Positions 46,652 to 56,448 are shown, counted from the stretch's first letter. The stretch: DNA of 64,000 nucleotides from Lysobacterales bacterium (GCA_019187485.1 JABAQR010000026.1:1-64000), one strand, 5' to 3'. Made by a program: numbers and translations. Notes: generated by a model from the letters alone, not told the origin.

Positions 46652-47260
46652 ATGAGCTACTTCGACTTCAACAGCGCCGAAGACTCGGCGCAGAACCAGC
46701 CGCTGATCCCCAAGGGCGCGCTCGCCAAGGTGCGCCTGTTCATCCGCCCGGGCGGCCACAACGATCCGGCCAAGGGCTGGACCGGCGGCTACGCGCGCCG
46801 CAGCGCCGACACCGGCGCGGTGTATCTGGACTGCGAGTACACCGTACTCGACGGTCCCTATGCGCGGCGCAAATTGTGGACGCTGATCGGGCTGCACTCC
46901 GAGAAAGGCGACGCCTGGACGAAAATGGGGCGCGCGTTCATCAAGGGCATCCTGAACTCCGCGCACGGACTGCGCGCCGAGGACGACAGTCCAGCCGCGC
47001 AGGCCAAGCGTCGCATCGCGAGCTTTGCGGATCTCGACGGTCTGGAGTTCGTCGCCAAGATCGATGTCGAGCGCGACGATCGCCAGGGCGAGAAGAACGT
47101 CGTCAAAGGTGCGGTGGGACCGGAGCACAAGGACTACGCGGCCCTGATGCACGGTGGACACGGCGCCGCGCCGGTGACCGGTGGCGGATCGGGCTCGCCG
47201 CTTCCCCCGCCTGCGGCGGCGCGCGCCAGCGTCCCGACGCGACCCGCCTGGGCGCAGTAA
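46652..47260 (+). CDS. Probable DUF669-like ssDNA-binding partner
   Basis: 202 residues. The pattern NQPLIPKGALAKVRLFIRPG, then WTLIGLHSEKGDAWTKMGRAFI and a Pro/Gly-rich acidic tail, fits phage single-strand binding proteins of the DUF669 group that accompany RecA-like ATPases. The family call is tentative. It lies 12 bp after the ATPase. Confidence 0.5.
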   Translation: MSYFDFNSAEDSAQNQPLIPKGALAKVRLFIRPGGHNDPAKGWTGGYARRSADTGAVYLDCEYTVLDGPYARRKLWTLIGLHSEKGDAWTKMGRAFIKGILNSAHGLRAEDDSPAAQAKRRIASFADLDGLEFVAKIDVERDDRQGEKNVVKGAVGPEHKDYAALMHGGHGAAPVTGGGSGSPLPPPAAARASVPTRPAWAQ

Positions 47261-47272
47261 CGGAGGCGCCCC

Positions 47273-48952
47273 GTGATCCTTCGCCCGCGCCAAGCGGTCC
47301 TGGTCGAGCGCTCCCTCGCAGCGCTCCGCCAGCACCAGAACACCCTCGCCGTCGCGCCGACCGGCAGTGGCAAGACGGTCATGCTGTCGGCCGTGGTCGG
47401 TCGCATGCTGGCCGAGCCGGATGCCAAGGCCTGCGTGCTGGCGCACCGTGATGAGCTGACGGCCCAGAACCAGGCCAAGTTCGCCCGCGTCAATCCCGGC
47501 ATCTCGACCTCGGTCGTCGATGCTGACGCCAAGTCCTGGTCGGGCCGCACGACGTTCGCGATGGTGCCGACGCTGACGCGCGAGGCCAACCTCGCGCAGA
47601 TGCCCGTCCTCGACCTGATCGTGGTCGACGAGGCGCACCACGCGACCGCCGCGAGCTATCGCCGGGTCATCGATGCCGCGCAATCGAAGAACAACCGACT
47701 GCAGGTGTTCGGGGTCACCGCGACGCCCAACCGCGGCGACGGCGTGGGCTTGCGGGCGGTCTTCTCAAATGTCGCCGATCACATCCGCTTGGGGGAGTTG
47801 ATCGCCTCGGGAAACCTGGTGCGCCCACGCACCTTTGTGGTCGATCTCGGGGTCCAGGGCGAACTGAGCCAGGTTCGCCGCAGCGCGAGTGACTTCGACA
47901 TGTCGGCGGTCGAGGCCATTCTCAATACGGTGCCGATCACCCAGCAGGTGATCGCGCACTGGCGCGCCCAGGCCGACGGTCGCAAGACCCTCGTGTTCTG
48001 CTCGACGGTCGCCCATGCAGAGGATGTCGCGCGCGCATTCGACGCCGCCGGGATCCCGTCCGTCGTCATCCATGGCGAGTTGCCCGCCGCCGAACGCAAA
48101 GCGCGACTGACCGCCTACGAGCGTGGCCAGGTCCAAGTCGTCGTCAACGTCGCGGTGCTGACCGAAGGCTACGACTACACGCCGACCAGTTGCATCGTGC
48201 TGCTGCGTCCCAGTTCGCACAAGTCGACGCTGATCCAGATGGTCGGGCGCGGGCTACGAACGGTGGATCCCGCCGAGCACCCGCACGTCGACAAGTCCGA
48301 CTGCGTCGTCCTCGACTTCGGCACGGCCTCGTTGATGCACGGGCGGCTGGAAGAAGACACGCATCTCGACGGTCGGGAAGCCGGCGCAGCGCCCACCAAG
48401 GAATGTCCGAACTGCGCAGGCTCGGTGCCGCTGCGGGTGACCGAGTGCCCGCTGTGCGGTTATGTCTGGGAACCAACCGAGCGCCCGGATGCGCGCTTGC
48501 CGGTCGGTGCGTTTGCGATGACCGAGATCGATCTCCTGAGCGGCTCCAACTTCAGTTGGGTCGATCTCTTTGGGGCCGGCGACACGCTGGTTGCCGCGGG
48601 CTTCGAGTCCTGGTCCGGCGTGTTCGGGATCGACGGTCGCTGGTATGCCCTCGGCGCCGCCAGCGGCGAACCGGTGCGACTGCTCGCCCATGGCGATCGG
48701 TTGATTGGCCTGGCGAAGGCGGACGACTGGCTCAATGCCCACGAGGCGGCGGACGCAGCGCACAAGACCAAGCGCTGGCTCGGCGAGCCACCGACCGACA
48801 AGCAACTCGCGCATTTGCCGGCAGCGGCGCGGCAGGATTTCGGGCTGACCCGCTACCAGGCCAGCGCGCACCTGTGCTTTCGGTTCAATCGCAGCGCGAT
48901 CCAGCGGTTGATCTGGCAAGCGCACACCGGTGACCTGCGGAGGGCCGCATGA
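47273..48952 (+). CDS. DEAD/DEAH-box helicase with zinc finger
   Basis: 559 residues from a GTG start. Walker A VAPTGSGKT (about 27-35), DEAH box VVDEAHHAT (about 118-125), motif III-like TATPNRGD and C-terminal QMVGRGLRT, the superfamily-2 set. A Cys4 zinc site (CPNCAGSVPLRVTECPLC) is near 380-398. It should unwind DNA with ATP during element replication or repair. It overlaps the next gene by 4 bp. Confidence 0.9.
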   Translation: MILRPRQAVLVERSLAALRQHQNTLAVAPTGSGKTVMLSAVVGRMLAEPDAKACVLAHRDELTAQNQAKFARVNPGISTSVVDADAKSWSGRTTFAMVPTLTREANLAQMPVLDLIVVDEAHHATAASYRRVIDAAQSKNNRLQVFGVTATPNRGDGVGLRAVFSNVADHIRLGELIASGNLVRPRTFVVDLGVQGELSQVRRSASDFDMSAVEAILNTVPITQQVIAHWRAQADGRKTLVFCSTVAHAEDVARAFDAAGIPSVVIHGELPAAERKARLTAYERGQVQVVVNVAVLTEGYDYTPTSCIVLLRPSSHKSTLIQMVGRGLRTVDPAEHPHVDKSDCVVLDFGTASLMHGRLEEDTHLDGREAGAAPTKECPNCAGSVPLRVTECPLCGYVWEPTERPDARLPVGAFAMTEIDLLSGSNFSWVDLFGAGDTLVAAGFESWSGVFGIDGRWYALGAASGEPVRLLAHGDRLIGLAKADDWLNAHEAADAAHKTKRWLGEPPTDKQLAHLPAAARQDFGLTRYQASAHLCFRFNRSAIQRLIWQAHTGDLRRAA

Positions 48953-49185
48953 ATGCCCTCACCCTCGACCTCTATCCCCGCATCGAGTTCATCGCCGCCG
49001 CGCCTCAGTTGCGCGATCTGCAGCAGTCGAGTCTGTGGGCTGCGCTATCAGCCCACCAGCGATACCTGGCGGAGGTTGAACCGGACACCGATAGCGATGC
49101 GGTCAGCACGGTTCTGCTCGATGACCTGCTCAAGCGTCTACATCGCGCTGTGTCAGCAGTGGGAGGTACCCATGTTGGCACCTGA
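48949..49185 (+). CDS. Small unknown protein
   Basis: 78 residues, coupled to the helicase stop by ATGA. Helical, with no recognised motif (LWAALSAHQRYLAEVEPDTD). Its end overlaps the start of the next gene by 14 bp. The function is unknown. Confidence 0.55.
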   Translation: MNALTLDLYPRIEFIAAAPQLRDLQQSSLWAALSAHQRYLAEVEPDTDSDAVSTVLLDDLLKRLHRAVSAVGGTHVGT

Positions 49186-49435
49186 CCGCATGCAGAAAAT
49201 GGAAGCGCAGGCGCGCGAACGCTGCCTGGGTGCGCTCGGCGATGTGGTCGCCGAGATCGGAATGGAGCGGCCGCTGGCGGACTACTCCAAGCCGGAGATC
49301 CTGCGCTTGGTGCAGGCGATCGTCAGCGCCTACCAGGTCGCCATGCGCCAGGTTGGCGAGGAAACGCTCGCCATCGAACGCGCGCACTTTGCGGCCCAAG
49401 GCCTGACGCATCCGGACGACGAGGCGCCCTTCTGA
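49172..49435 (+). CDS. Small DUF6511-like protein
   Basis: 87 residues from the ATG at 49172 (GGGAGG at 49161-49166). The core MERPLADYSKPEILRLVQAI is similar to the short DUF6511 phage proteins, from memory and not checked. Its stop and the next ATG overlap (TGATG). The function is unknown. Confidence 0.58.
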   Translation: MLAPDRMQKMEAQARERCLGALGDVVAEIGMERPLADYSKPEILRLVQAIVSAYQVAMRQVGEETLAIERAHFAAQGLTHPDDEAPF

Positions 49436-50190
49436 TGCTCGACTTCAATCACCGTCCCACCCTCTCCGAGCAGATCAGCGCAGCCATCGACGCGGCGCTG
49501 CAGGCAGAACGTGCGGCCCAAACGCCACGAGATTACCTCGGCGCCAGTCGTGTCGGCGCCGCCTGCGAGCGGCAACTGCAGTACGAATACGCCGGCGCAC
49601 GGGTCGACGCTGGGCGTGAGTTCAAAGGCTCGCTGCTGCGCGTGTTCGATGCCGGTCATATGTTCGAGGACCTGGCCATTCGCTGGCTGCGTGCGGCCGG
49701 GTTTGATCTCGTGACGCGCACCGCAGGCGGCGATCAGATCGGGTTCGCGGCTGCGGGCGGGCGGCTGCGCGGCCATGTCGACGGCATCGTGGTGGCGGCG
49801 CCTGCGCACCTCAACTGTGCGCTGCCGATGCTGTGGGAATGCAAGACCATGCACGACGCCAGTTGGAAGGACACCGTCAAGCACGGCGTCGCGCGCTCCA
49901 AGCCGGTGTATGCGGCGCAGATCGCGCTCTACCAGGCCTATCTGGAACCCCTGATCCCGGGCATCAGTGCCAATCCGGCGTTGTTCACCGCGATCAACAA
50001 AGACAACCAGTCGCTGCACTTCGAGTCTGTCGAGTTTGATGCGGAACTGGCGCAGCGCATGAGCGATCGCGCCGTGCGCGTGCTCGATGCCACCGCAGCG
50101 CACGAGTTGCTGCCCCGCTGCGCGACGTCGTCGACGCACTTTGTCTGCAAGTCCTGCGCATACCAGGACCGATGCTGGAGTCAGCGATGA
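49435..50190 (+). CDS. PD-(D/E)XK nuclease
   Basis: 251 residues. The RecB/Cas4-like active-site pattern is GHVDGIVV (about 117-124), then MLWECKTM (about 135-142, E-x-K) and the later helix QIALYQAYLE. The Cys positions ACERQLQY near 46 and CKSCAYQDRC near the end may hold an Fe-S cluster as in AddB/Cas4. It should degrade or trim DNA ends. It overlaps both neighbours. Confidence 0.78.
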   Translation: MLDFNHRPTLSEQISAAIDAALQAERAAQTPRDYLGASRVGAACERQLQYEYAGARVDAGREFKGSLLRVFDAGHMFEDLAIRWLRAAGFDLVTRTAGGDQIGFAAAGGRLRGHVDGIVVAAPAHLNCALPMLWECKTMHDASWKDTVKHGVARSKPVYAAQIALYQAYLEPLIPGISANPALFTAINKDNQSLHFESVEFDAELAQRMSDRAVRVLDATAAHELLPRCATSSTHFVCKSCAYQDRCWSQR

Positions 50191-52508
50191 CGCAGTTGCT
50201 GGACTTCAATGATGCGGCGGAGCCGACGCGGCGCAGCATCGATGCGGACTCGATCCGCGACGGGCTGCTCGATCGACTGGAATCGATGCTGCGCACCTAC
50301 CTGCCGGCGGGCGTGTTCCGTGCTGGCAAGTTCCAGATCGGCAATGCGCGCGGCGAATCGGGCGACTCGCTGTCGGTGTCGCTGGATGGGCCCAAGCGTG
50401 GCCAGTGGTATGACTTCGCGACCTCGCAAGGCGGCGATCACGTCGAGCTGTTCGCGCAGGCGCAGGGGCTGTCGGCAAGGAGTGATTTTCGGGAAGTGCT
50501 GGAGCGCGCGACGCAGTGGTTGGGTACAGCGCCTACGGATGTGCGCGATTCGGTGTCGGTTCGAGCGGCGCCACAACGTGCTCGCACACGCTCAGTCGAC
50601 GCGCCGGACCTCGGGCCGCCAACCGCCAAGTGGGACTATCTGGCCGCCGACGGCGCGTTGCTGGCGTGCGTCTATCGCTATGAGCCCGAGCCCGGTCGCA
50701 AGGAGTTCAGGCCTTGGAACGTGCGCACGGGCCGGTTCGAAGGGTTGGATCCACGGCCGCTGTACAACCAGCCGGCGCTGGCGCGCGCCGAGACCATCGT
50801 CCTGGTCGAGGGCGAGAAATGCGCACAGGCGCTGATCGATCTGGGACTTTGCGCGACCACCGCTATGCACGGTGCCCGCGCCCCGGTCGACAAGACGGAC
50901 TGGTCGCCGCTGGCCGGCAAGGACGTGCTGATCTGGCCCGACAAGGACAGTCCGGGCTGGGACTACGCAATCGCCGCCAGCGAGGCCATCGTCGCGGTCG
51001 GCGCGCGCAGTTGCGCGATTCTTCTGCCGCCGGAGGACCGCAGTGAGGGTTGGGACTGCGCCGACGCGGTCGTCGAGCAAGTCGATGTGCCGGCGTTCAT
51101 TCGCGACGCTGAGCGCATGGCGATTCAGGGGCCGGACTTGCCCGGCGCATCGGACAACGCGGCACAGACACCAGCCGCGGTCTGGGGCACCGAAGACGGC
51201 ATGGCGCTGCACTTCACCGCGCGCTACGCGCCGGACTGGCGCTATGTGGCGGCCTGGGGTCAGTGGCTGGTGTGGACCGGCATGCGCTGGGTACCCGAAG
51301 CCACGCTGCGCGCCACCGACCTGATCCGCGCGGTCTGTCGCCAGCACGCCCTGGAGGCGGACTCGCCGCGACTCGCGGCCAAGCTGGCAGCGAGCGGTAC
51401 CGTCGCCGGCGTCGAACGCTTGGCCCGCAGCGATCGCCTGCACGCCGCCAATGCGGACGAATGGGACGCCGATCCCTGGTTGCTGAACACGTTGGGTGGC
51501 GTCGTCGACCTACGCAACGGCAGCGTGCGGCCTCATGACCGCGCCGACCGCATGACCAAGCTGGCGGCCGCGCGCTTGGGTGACGCTGGCGCATGTCCGA
51601 CCTGGCGCAAGTTCCTGGTCGAGTGCACCGGTGGCGACAGCGAGTTGATCGACTACCTGCAGCGCATCTGCGGCTACTGCCTGACCGGCAAGACCAGCGA
51701 ACACGCGCTGTTCTTCCTCTATGGTACGGGCGCCAACGGCAAGAGCGTGTTCGTCAACACGCTGAGCGCCTTGCTGGCGGAGTACGCCACGCACGCGCCA
51801 ATGGAGATGTTCATGGAGACCCGATCGGATCGGCACCCGACCGACCTTGCGGGTCTGCGCGGCGCGCGCCTGGTGTCCTCGGTCGAAACCGAACAGGGTC
51901 GGCGCTGGAACGAAAGCAAGATCAAGACGCTGACCGGCGGCGACAAGGTCTCGGCGCGGTTCATGCGCCAGGACTTCTTCGAGTACATCCCGCAGTTCAA
52001 GTTGCTGATCGCCGGCAATCACAAGCCCTCGATCCGCAACCTCGACGAGGCCATGCGCCGCCGCCTGCAGCTGATCCCGTTCACCATCACCGTGCCGCCC
52101 GACCGGCGCGACAAACAACTCGAAGACAAGATCTGGCGCGAGCGCGATGCAGTGCTCGCCTGGATGGTCGAGGGTTGCCTGGCGTGGCAACGCAAGGGCC
52201 TGCGCCCGCCACGCTGCGTGGTCGAGGCCACCGACGACTACTTCGAAAGCGAAGACGCGCTGGGTCGCTGGATCGAGGATCGCTGCTTCGTCGAACGCGT
52301 CGCGCGCGCCACCGCCGCGGATCTGTTTGAGGACTGGCGCACTTGGGCCGAGAAGGCCGGCGAGTTCGCCGGCTCGATCAAGCGCTTCTCCGAACTCCTG
52401 ACCAACCGCCGATTCGAGCGCGCCAAGTTCAGCGGCGGCACGCGCGGATTTGTCGGCATCTCGTTACGCCCCAAACCCGTCGGCCCGCTGCCCTACCGCG
52501 ACGACTGA
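50187..52508 (+). CDS. P4-family primase-helicase
   Basis: 773 residues from the ATG at 50187 overlapping the nuclease stop (ATGA). The N-terminal half is primase-like with a TOPRIM-type segment (TIVLVEGEKCAQALIDLGL, and VLIWPDKDSPGWDYA). The C-terminal half is a D5/SF3 helicase with Walker A FLYGTGANGKS (about 510-520) and a later KLLIAGNHKPSI. This is the replication initiator-type protein of phages and satellites, which primes and unwinds DNA at an origin. Confidence 0.88.
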   Translation: MTQLLDFNDAAEPTRRSIDADSIRDGLLDRLESMLRTYLPAGVFRAGKFQIGNARGESGDSLSVSLDGPKRGQWYDFATSQGGDHVELFAQAQGLSARSDFREVLERATQWLGTAPTDVRDSVSVRAAPQRARTRSVDAPDLGPPTAKWDYLAADGALLACVYRYEPEPGRKEFRPWNVRTGRFEGLDPRPLYNQPALARAETIVLVEGEKCAQALIDLGLCATTAMHGARAPVDKTDWSPLAGKDVLIWPDKDSPGWDYAIAASEAIVAVGARSCAILLPPEDRSEGWDCADAVVEQVDVPAFIRDAERMAIQGPDLPGASDNAAQTPAAVWGTEDGMALHFTARYAPDWRYVAAWGQWLVWTGMRWVPEATLRATDLIRAVCRQHALEADSPRLAAKLAASGTVAGVERLARSDRLHAANADEWDADPWLLNTLGGVVDLRNGSVRPHDRADRMTKLAAARLGDAGACPTWRKFLVECTGGDSELIDYLQRICGYCLTGKTSEHALFFLYGTGANGKSVFVNTLSALLAEYATHAPMEMFMETRSDRHPTDLAGLRGARLVSSVETEQGRRWNESKIKTLTGGDKVSARFMRQDFFEYIPQFKLLIAGNHKPSIRNLDEAMRRRLQLIPFTITVPPDRRDKQLEDKIWRERDAVLAWMVEGCLAWQRKGLRPPRCVVEATDDYFESEDALGRWIEDRCFVERVARATAADLFEDWRTWAEKAGEFAGSIKRFSELLTNRRFERAKFSGGTRGFVGISLRPKPVGPLPYRDD

Positions 52509-52526
52509 CCCTACCCGGAGGACACC

Positions 52527-53009
52527 ATGAACCCCACGATCCTGGCACTCGACCTAGGCACCCAAACCGGCTGGGCGATTGCCAACCCCGGCGGCGCCGT
52601 CACCAGCGGTACGCAGAGTTTTCGGCCGCAGCGATTTGAGGGCGGCGGCATGCGCTATCTGCGCTTTCGTCGCTGGCTCGATGAGATGCACCAACTGACC
52701 GCGATCGGCGAAGTCCACTTCGAGGAAGTGCGCCGGCACCAAGGCGTCGACGCAGCCCACGTCTACGGCGGACTCCTGGGTCAACTCAGCGCCTGGTGCG
52801 AGCAACATCAGATACCCTACGCGGGCGTGCCGGTCGGCACCATCAAGCGCTCGGTGACCGGCAGCGGCAATGCCAGCAAGGCAGCGGTGATCGCCGCGGT
52901 CCAGCGGCACGGGTTCGCGCCCAAAGACGACAACGAGGCCGACGCGATCGCGCTGCTGCTGTGCGTCTCGGCGCGCGCCAAGACGGCCAACACCAGGGAG
53001 GCCGCATGA
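52527..53009 (+). CDS. RuvC-like Holliday junction resolvase
   Basis: 160 residues. The RNase H-fold acidic residues are visible: ILALDLGTQTGWA (Asp9), VHFEEVRRHQG (Glu) and DDNEADAIALLL (Asp pair). Phage RuvC-like resolvases have this length. GGAGG (52517-52521) lies upstream of the ATG. It resolves branched intermediates and fits the recombination set in this operon. Confidence 0.8.
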   Translation: MNPTILALDLGTQTGWAIANPGGAVTSGTQSFRPQRFEGGGMRYLRFRRWLDEMHQLTAIGEVHFEEVRRHQGVDAAHVYGGLLGQLSAWCEQHQIPYAGVPVGTIKRSVTGSGNASKAAVIAAVQRHGFAPKDDNEADAIALLLCVSARAKTANTREAA

Positions 53010-53437
53010 GCCTCACCCGCCCCGTCGCGAAGATCAGCATGCCGGCAACCACCAAGGAACTCGCGGCCATGCTGGAAGAAGCCTCCCGCACCGCCCGAAA
53101 ACTCCCACCCGCCGGCCCTCGCGGCTACGCCTCAACCTGGCCCCAGATCCCGCGCAGCGCCAGCGAAAAGTTCGCCGCCGACGACCGCCCCGTGTTCTTT
53201 CAACCCAGCGGCGCCGCCATCGACCGCATGCTTGCTTGTTTTGAGTGGGTCAGCGCGCTCGAAGAAGAGCAGCGACACCTGCTGTGGAAGCGCGCCAGCC
53301 ACGAGCCCTGGAAAGACATCTGCGCGTGGATGGGGTGCGATCGGACGACGGCTTGGCGAAGGTGGAATGGGGCGTTGGGGGCGGCGTTGGCTGTCAACCG
53401 ACGGCGCTTGGATCGGATCGAGTTGTCAGCAACTTGA
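53006..53437 (+). CDS. DUF6362-like phage protein
   Basis: 143 residues, coupled to the resolvase by ATGA. The C-terminal half is an HTH-like segment (ERASHEPWKDICAWMG-type: HEPWKDICAWMGCDRTTAWR). Similar small proteins end phage replication operons and may regulate late genes. The family name is given from memory and is tentative. Confidence 0.58.
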   Translation: MSLTRPVAKISMPATTKELAAMLEEASRTARKLPPAGPRGYASTWPQIPRSASEKFAADDRPVFFQPSGAAIDRMLACFEWVSALEEEQRHLLWKRASHEPWKDICAWMGCDRTTAWRRWNGALGAALAVNRRRLDRIELSAT

Positions 53438-53625
53438 TGGCGCAACGGAAGTTCGCCAGATAGGGGCACGGGTCACGCACAAGACGCCGCCACCTTCGCC
53501 CCATGCACCGCCACGAAGTGCCGCAATTCGGAGGGCTTGTAACTACCTGCCATCGGGCTCCACATCCAAAGGCCGGGCATCGACTCAATCTAGAGAAGGC
53601 TCACTTCGTCAAATTCGAAATGCGT

Positions 53626-56448
53626 TCAGTTGTGCCGAGTGCTAGTCATGGCCTTCCTTTCCTCGACCATAGATGCGATTGCTGAAGCACCGACCCGGCG
53701 ATATCGCTGTATAGCAAGTTCGTAGCTTGCCCTTGCTTGGTCCTTACGCCCAGCTTGGTTATGAATATCACCAATGAGTTCGTAGGCAGAAGCCAGCTCA
53801 TAAGGCTCATTCAATTGCTGACGATCGAAAAGCTCAGCAGCATTTCGAGAAATCTCCAACGCGCGCCCATAGTCCGCTCTTGCCAAAGCTAGCCGGGCCT
53901 GTCCGAGAAAAACCAATCCCACACCCAAGCTCCGGTTCTTTCGCGCATCACTGTAATATATGAGTGCGCTTTCAAAGAAATTTCCCGCCGCATCAAGTTC
54001 GCCCTCCCGTACGGAAACATCGCCCAACCCGCGATAGCAGTGAGCAAGTCCAAAGGCATTACTGTTGAAGTGCTCGATTGCGCGCCAGTATTGTGTTCGC
54101 GCTTCTGATAGATCCCCCATCAAGCTTAGGACGTAAGCATAGCCTCTAATTGCATTGCTCTTTTCTCTTTCATAAGCATCCAACTTGCCCTCCATACTGA
54201 AGTAGATCTCGATCGCGCTCGTGTACTGAGCCAATTTTCGATATGCGTCTATGAGTCCCACCCGACACTTGATGGAACACTCTTCGTAACCAAGACTTTC
54301 CGCCTTGGTCATCACTTCCCTGTAATAGGCGACAGACAACGGAATGCTTCCTTCCTTATACTCAATGTGCGCAAACGCTCTTTGAGTATCACAGAGCATT
54401 TTCTCGTCTGCATCCTTGCTCTCAAGTACGTCTTGAAGAAAGCCCTTAGCGTCACTGATATCGCCCCTCAACCAAAGTATATTTCCAATATAGTAAATGC
54501 AGCGCCTTGACTGCGCCGCAAGTCCATTAGCCGAGAATACGTCATTCGCCTTTTTCAAGTAGCTAGTTGCCTCACGCGTTGATGACACCGGACTGTTCGC
54601 ACCACTCAGGTTATTGTGATATGCCCAATACAGCGATAGAACACTATTCGCGGCTCCAATGCTCTCCTCCGCTTCAGCCGGCTCTAGGCGACGATCCAGC
54701 GATGCGTGGATGTTATGGAATTGATGTCGAATTAGTTCACTCTTCGGCCCGGGATCGGGGTCTGAGTACTGGGGAGCGTTACTCCGCACATATACATCAA
54801 AATACTTGTCAGTCGCGGCCATTAGTTCATGTAAGGAACGGCCGTATAGCTTAGCTTCGTAGATGTTTTCTTCTAACCATTTAGATCTTGAAAACTGGAA
54901 AAGCGGACCGCGCAGCCGACCAAGAATTTCCAAATTCTCATCAGCTTGGGTTGCCCGCGACCTACGGGAAGGCCGTTTTTCGAGGAGAGAGAGACCACTG
55001 AGCGTAATAAGATCGCCATAAACGCGCTCATAACCATCAGGCCAAAGTTCTCGTGTTAACGCAAGTGTAATCCCATCAGGGAAAAGTGACAGGAGCAAAA
55101 AAGCGACCTTCGCGGAAGTTGCTAGGCCGCCGTACGTAAGTTCGAATGATGCACGCAATCCCCGCTCATCAATTGCAAACTGAGCAGCATCAAGCGCTTC
55201 CCACTTATCGTGCCAAAGTCGAACTAGCTCAGAGAATGCCAAATTCACAGCGGAACCAAAACCGGCCACAATCCTAATTGATAGCGGATGACCCGCGAGT
55301 GCCCCATTCACGAACTCTGATATGTCATCTTGTGAGTGGTAGGCATATCGGTGATCAGACAAACCGTGGAATAGTTGGACTGCCGCTTCAGGAATGAGGG
55401 GTTCAAGCTCGATCGTCCGAAACCCACCCTGAGCTTTCAAGAACTTTTTCTGGCACGTTATAATTATCCGCGATCCAACTGCCAGAGATTCGGAGACTCT
55501 GCCTATTTCACGCGCCAGGACAGCTGGCTCCGTAACTCGCACGAGATTATCCGCACCATCGAGGAGTAGAAGACAGGATCGGGAGGTCAAAAAGTCAAAG
55601 GAACTCGCAGCACTAGCTTCTCCCAGGACACTGGCGATTGCTTTCGGCAGGTTATCGATTTCCGACTCACTCTCAAGATCAATCTCGAAGACCCCTGTAG
55701 TAAAAAAGTCTTTCGATGCGAATTTTTCGGCGGCAGTCAACGCGATATGACGCGCAAGCATCGTTTTCCCCTGACCAGGCGCTCCTGAAATGATTAGCCC
55801 GCGCCCGTTCTCCAAAAAATCGAGGGCTTCACCGAGCACTGTATCCCTACCAACGGGAGTCTCGTCCAAAAAAATGCGAATCTCTGGTGTTGAGTTCAAG
55901 TCAAACTGCGCTGCCGGCGGCTCCTCTAGTTTACGCAGACTGTCTTGTTGCTCTTCAATACTGCGTCGCTTGCGGCCCAGTGAATATGCCACAAGTTCAG
56001 TTTCGTATTTTCGAAGGCTCTGGAGTATCGAGGAAAATTCCTGCCCTTTTGTGTGCCGCCAACATTCGAGGACTCGCTTATATAGATCGCGTTGATTTTC
56101 CGGCATCCCCTTAACGTAATCGCCAGAGATAATTCGAATCAGCTTTTGGGTCCGCCTCAGCTGAGCATCCGGAGAATCAGCAACGAGATGATTGTTTGCC
56201 CAATTCGAGTACTCAGCCCTAAAACCAAAGAATTCCTTCAGATTCGCAGCAGATGCCGTCCCGCGCTTCTCGCTTCTGAATAAAGGTTTTTGGTTCTCGT
56301 CGATGACGTGCACACTGGCTGCCTCAAAAAGGCGACTGATTGACTTAACAAGGCCGTCGGGAACGCGAGGTGATCGATACGGTTCTATGCTCACGTCGAG
56401 TGTCCTGTGCAAGGTGCTTTTAATGCTCGCATGTGCGAAGTCTAGCAC
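53626..56448 (-). CDS. STAND NTPase (NB-ARC + TPR), candidate anti-phage sensor
   Basis: 940 residues from a GTG; a GTG 18 codons downstream (56394) is equally possible because neither has a strong ribosome-binding site. Residues 1-190 form an unassigned helical N-terminus with no known effector motif. Then comes the NB-ARC ATPase: Walker A GAPGQGKT (222-229), Walker B CLLLLDGAD (292-300), SRIIIT (326-331) and the GHPL motif (386-389). From about 610 to 925 the chain is TPR repeats (LIDAYRKLAQYTSAIEIYFS, GDIHNQAGRKDQARASYELA). Base composition is clearly more AT-rich than that of its neighbours, showing separate transfer. NB-ARC/TPR STAND proteins in such cargo slots are often phage-sensing defence proteins. 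Regulation of transcription is the main alternative. Confidence 0.8.
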   Translation of the reverse strand: MLDFAHASIKSTLHRTLDVSIEPYRSPRVPDGLVKSISRLFEAASVHVIDENQKPLFRSEKRGTASAANLKEFFGFRAEYSNWANNHLVADSPDAQLRRTQKLIRIISGDYVKGMPENQRDLYKRVLECWRHTKGQEFSSILQSLRKYETELVAYSLGRKRRSIEEQQDSLRKLEEPPAAQFDLNSTPEIRIFLDETPVGRDTVLGEALDFLENGRGLIISGAPGQGKTMLARHIALTAAEKFASKDFFTTGVFEIDLESESEIDNLPKAIASVLGEASAASSFDFLTSRSCLLLLDGADNLVRVTEPAVLAREIGRVSESLAVGSRIIITCQKKFLKAQGGFRTIELEPLIPEAAVQLFHGLSDHRYAYHSQDDISEFVNGALAGHPLSIRIVAGFGSAVNLAFSELVRLWHDKWEALDAAQFAIDERGLRASFELTYGGLATSAKVAFLLLSLFPDGITLALTRELWPDGYERVYGDLITLSGLSLLEKRPSRRSRATQADENLEILGRLRGPLFQFSRSKWLEENIYEAKLYGRSLHELMAATDKYFDVYVRSNAPQYSDPDPGPKSELIRHQFHNIHASLDRRLEPAEAEESIGAANSVLSLYWAYHNNLSGANSPVSSTREATSYLKKANDVFSANGLAAQSRRCIYYIGNILWLRGDISDAKGFLQDVLESKDADEKMLCDTQRAFAHIEYKEGSIPLSVAYYREVMTKAESLGYEECSIKCRVGLIDAYRKLAQYTSAIEIYFSMEGKLDAYEREKSNAIRGYAYVLSLMGDLSEARTQYWRAIEHFNSNAFGLAHCYRGLGDVSVREGELDAAGNFFESALIYYSDARKNRSLGVGLVFLGQARLALARADYGRALEISRNAAELFDRQQLNEPYELASAYELIGDIHNQAGRKDQARASYELAIQRYRRVGASAIASMVEERKAMTSTRHN

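Noticed and set aside
45935-47683. Minus-strand open frame of 582 codons
   Set aside because: Antisense to the RecA-like, DUF669-like and helicase genes, all well supported by motifs and coupling.
53438-53625. Possible gene between the phage operon and the STAND gene
   Set aside because: Only short frames without ribosome-binding sites; the two flanking genes converge here.
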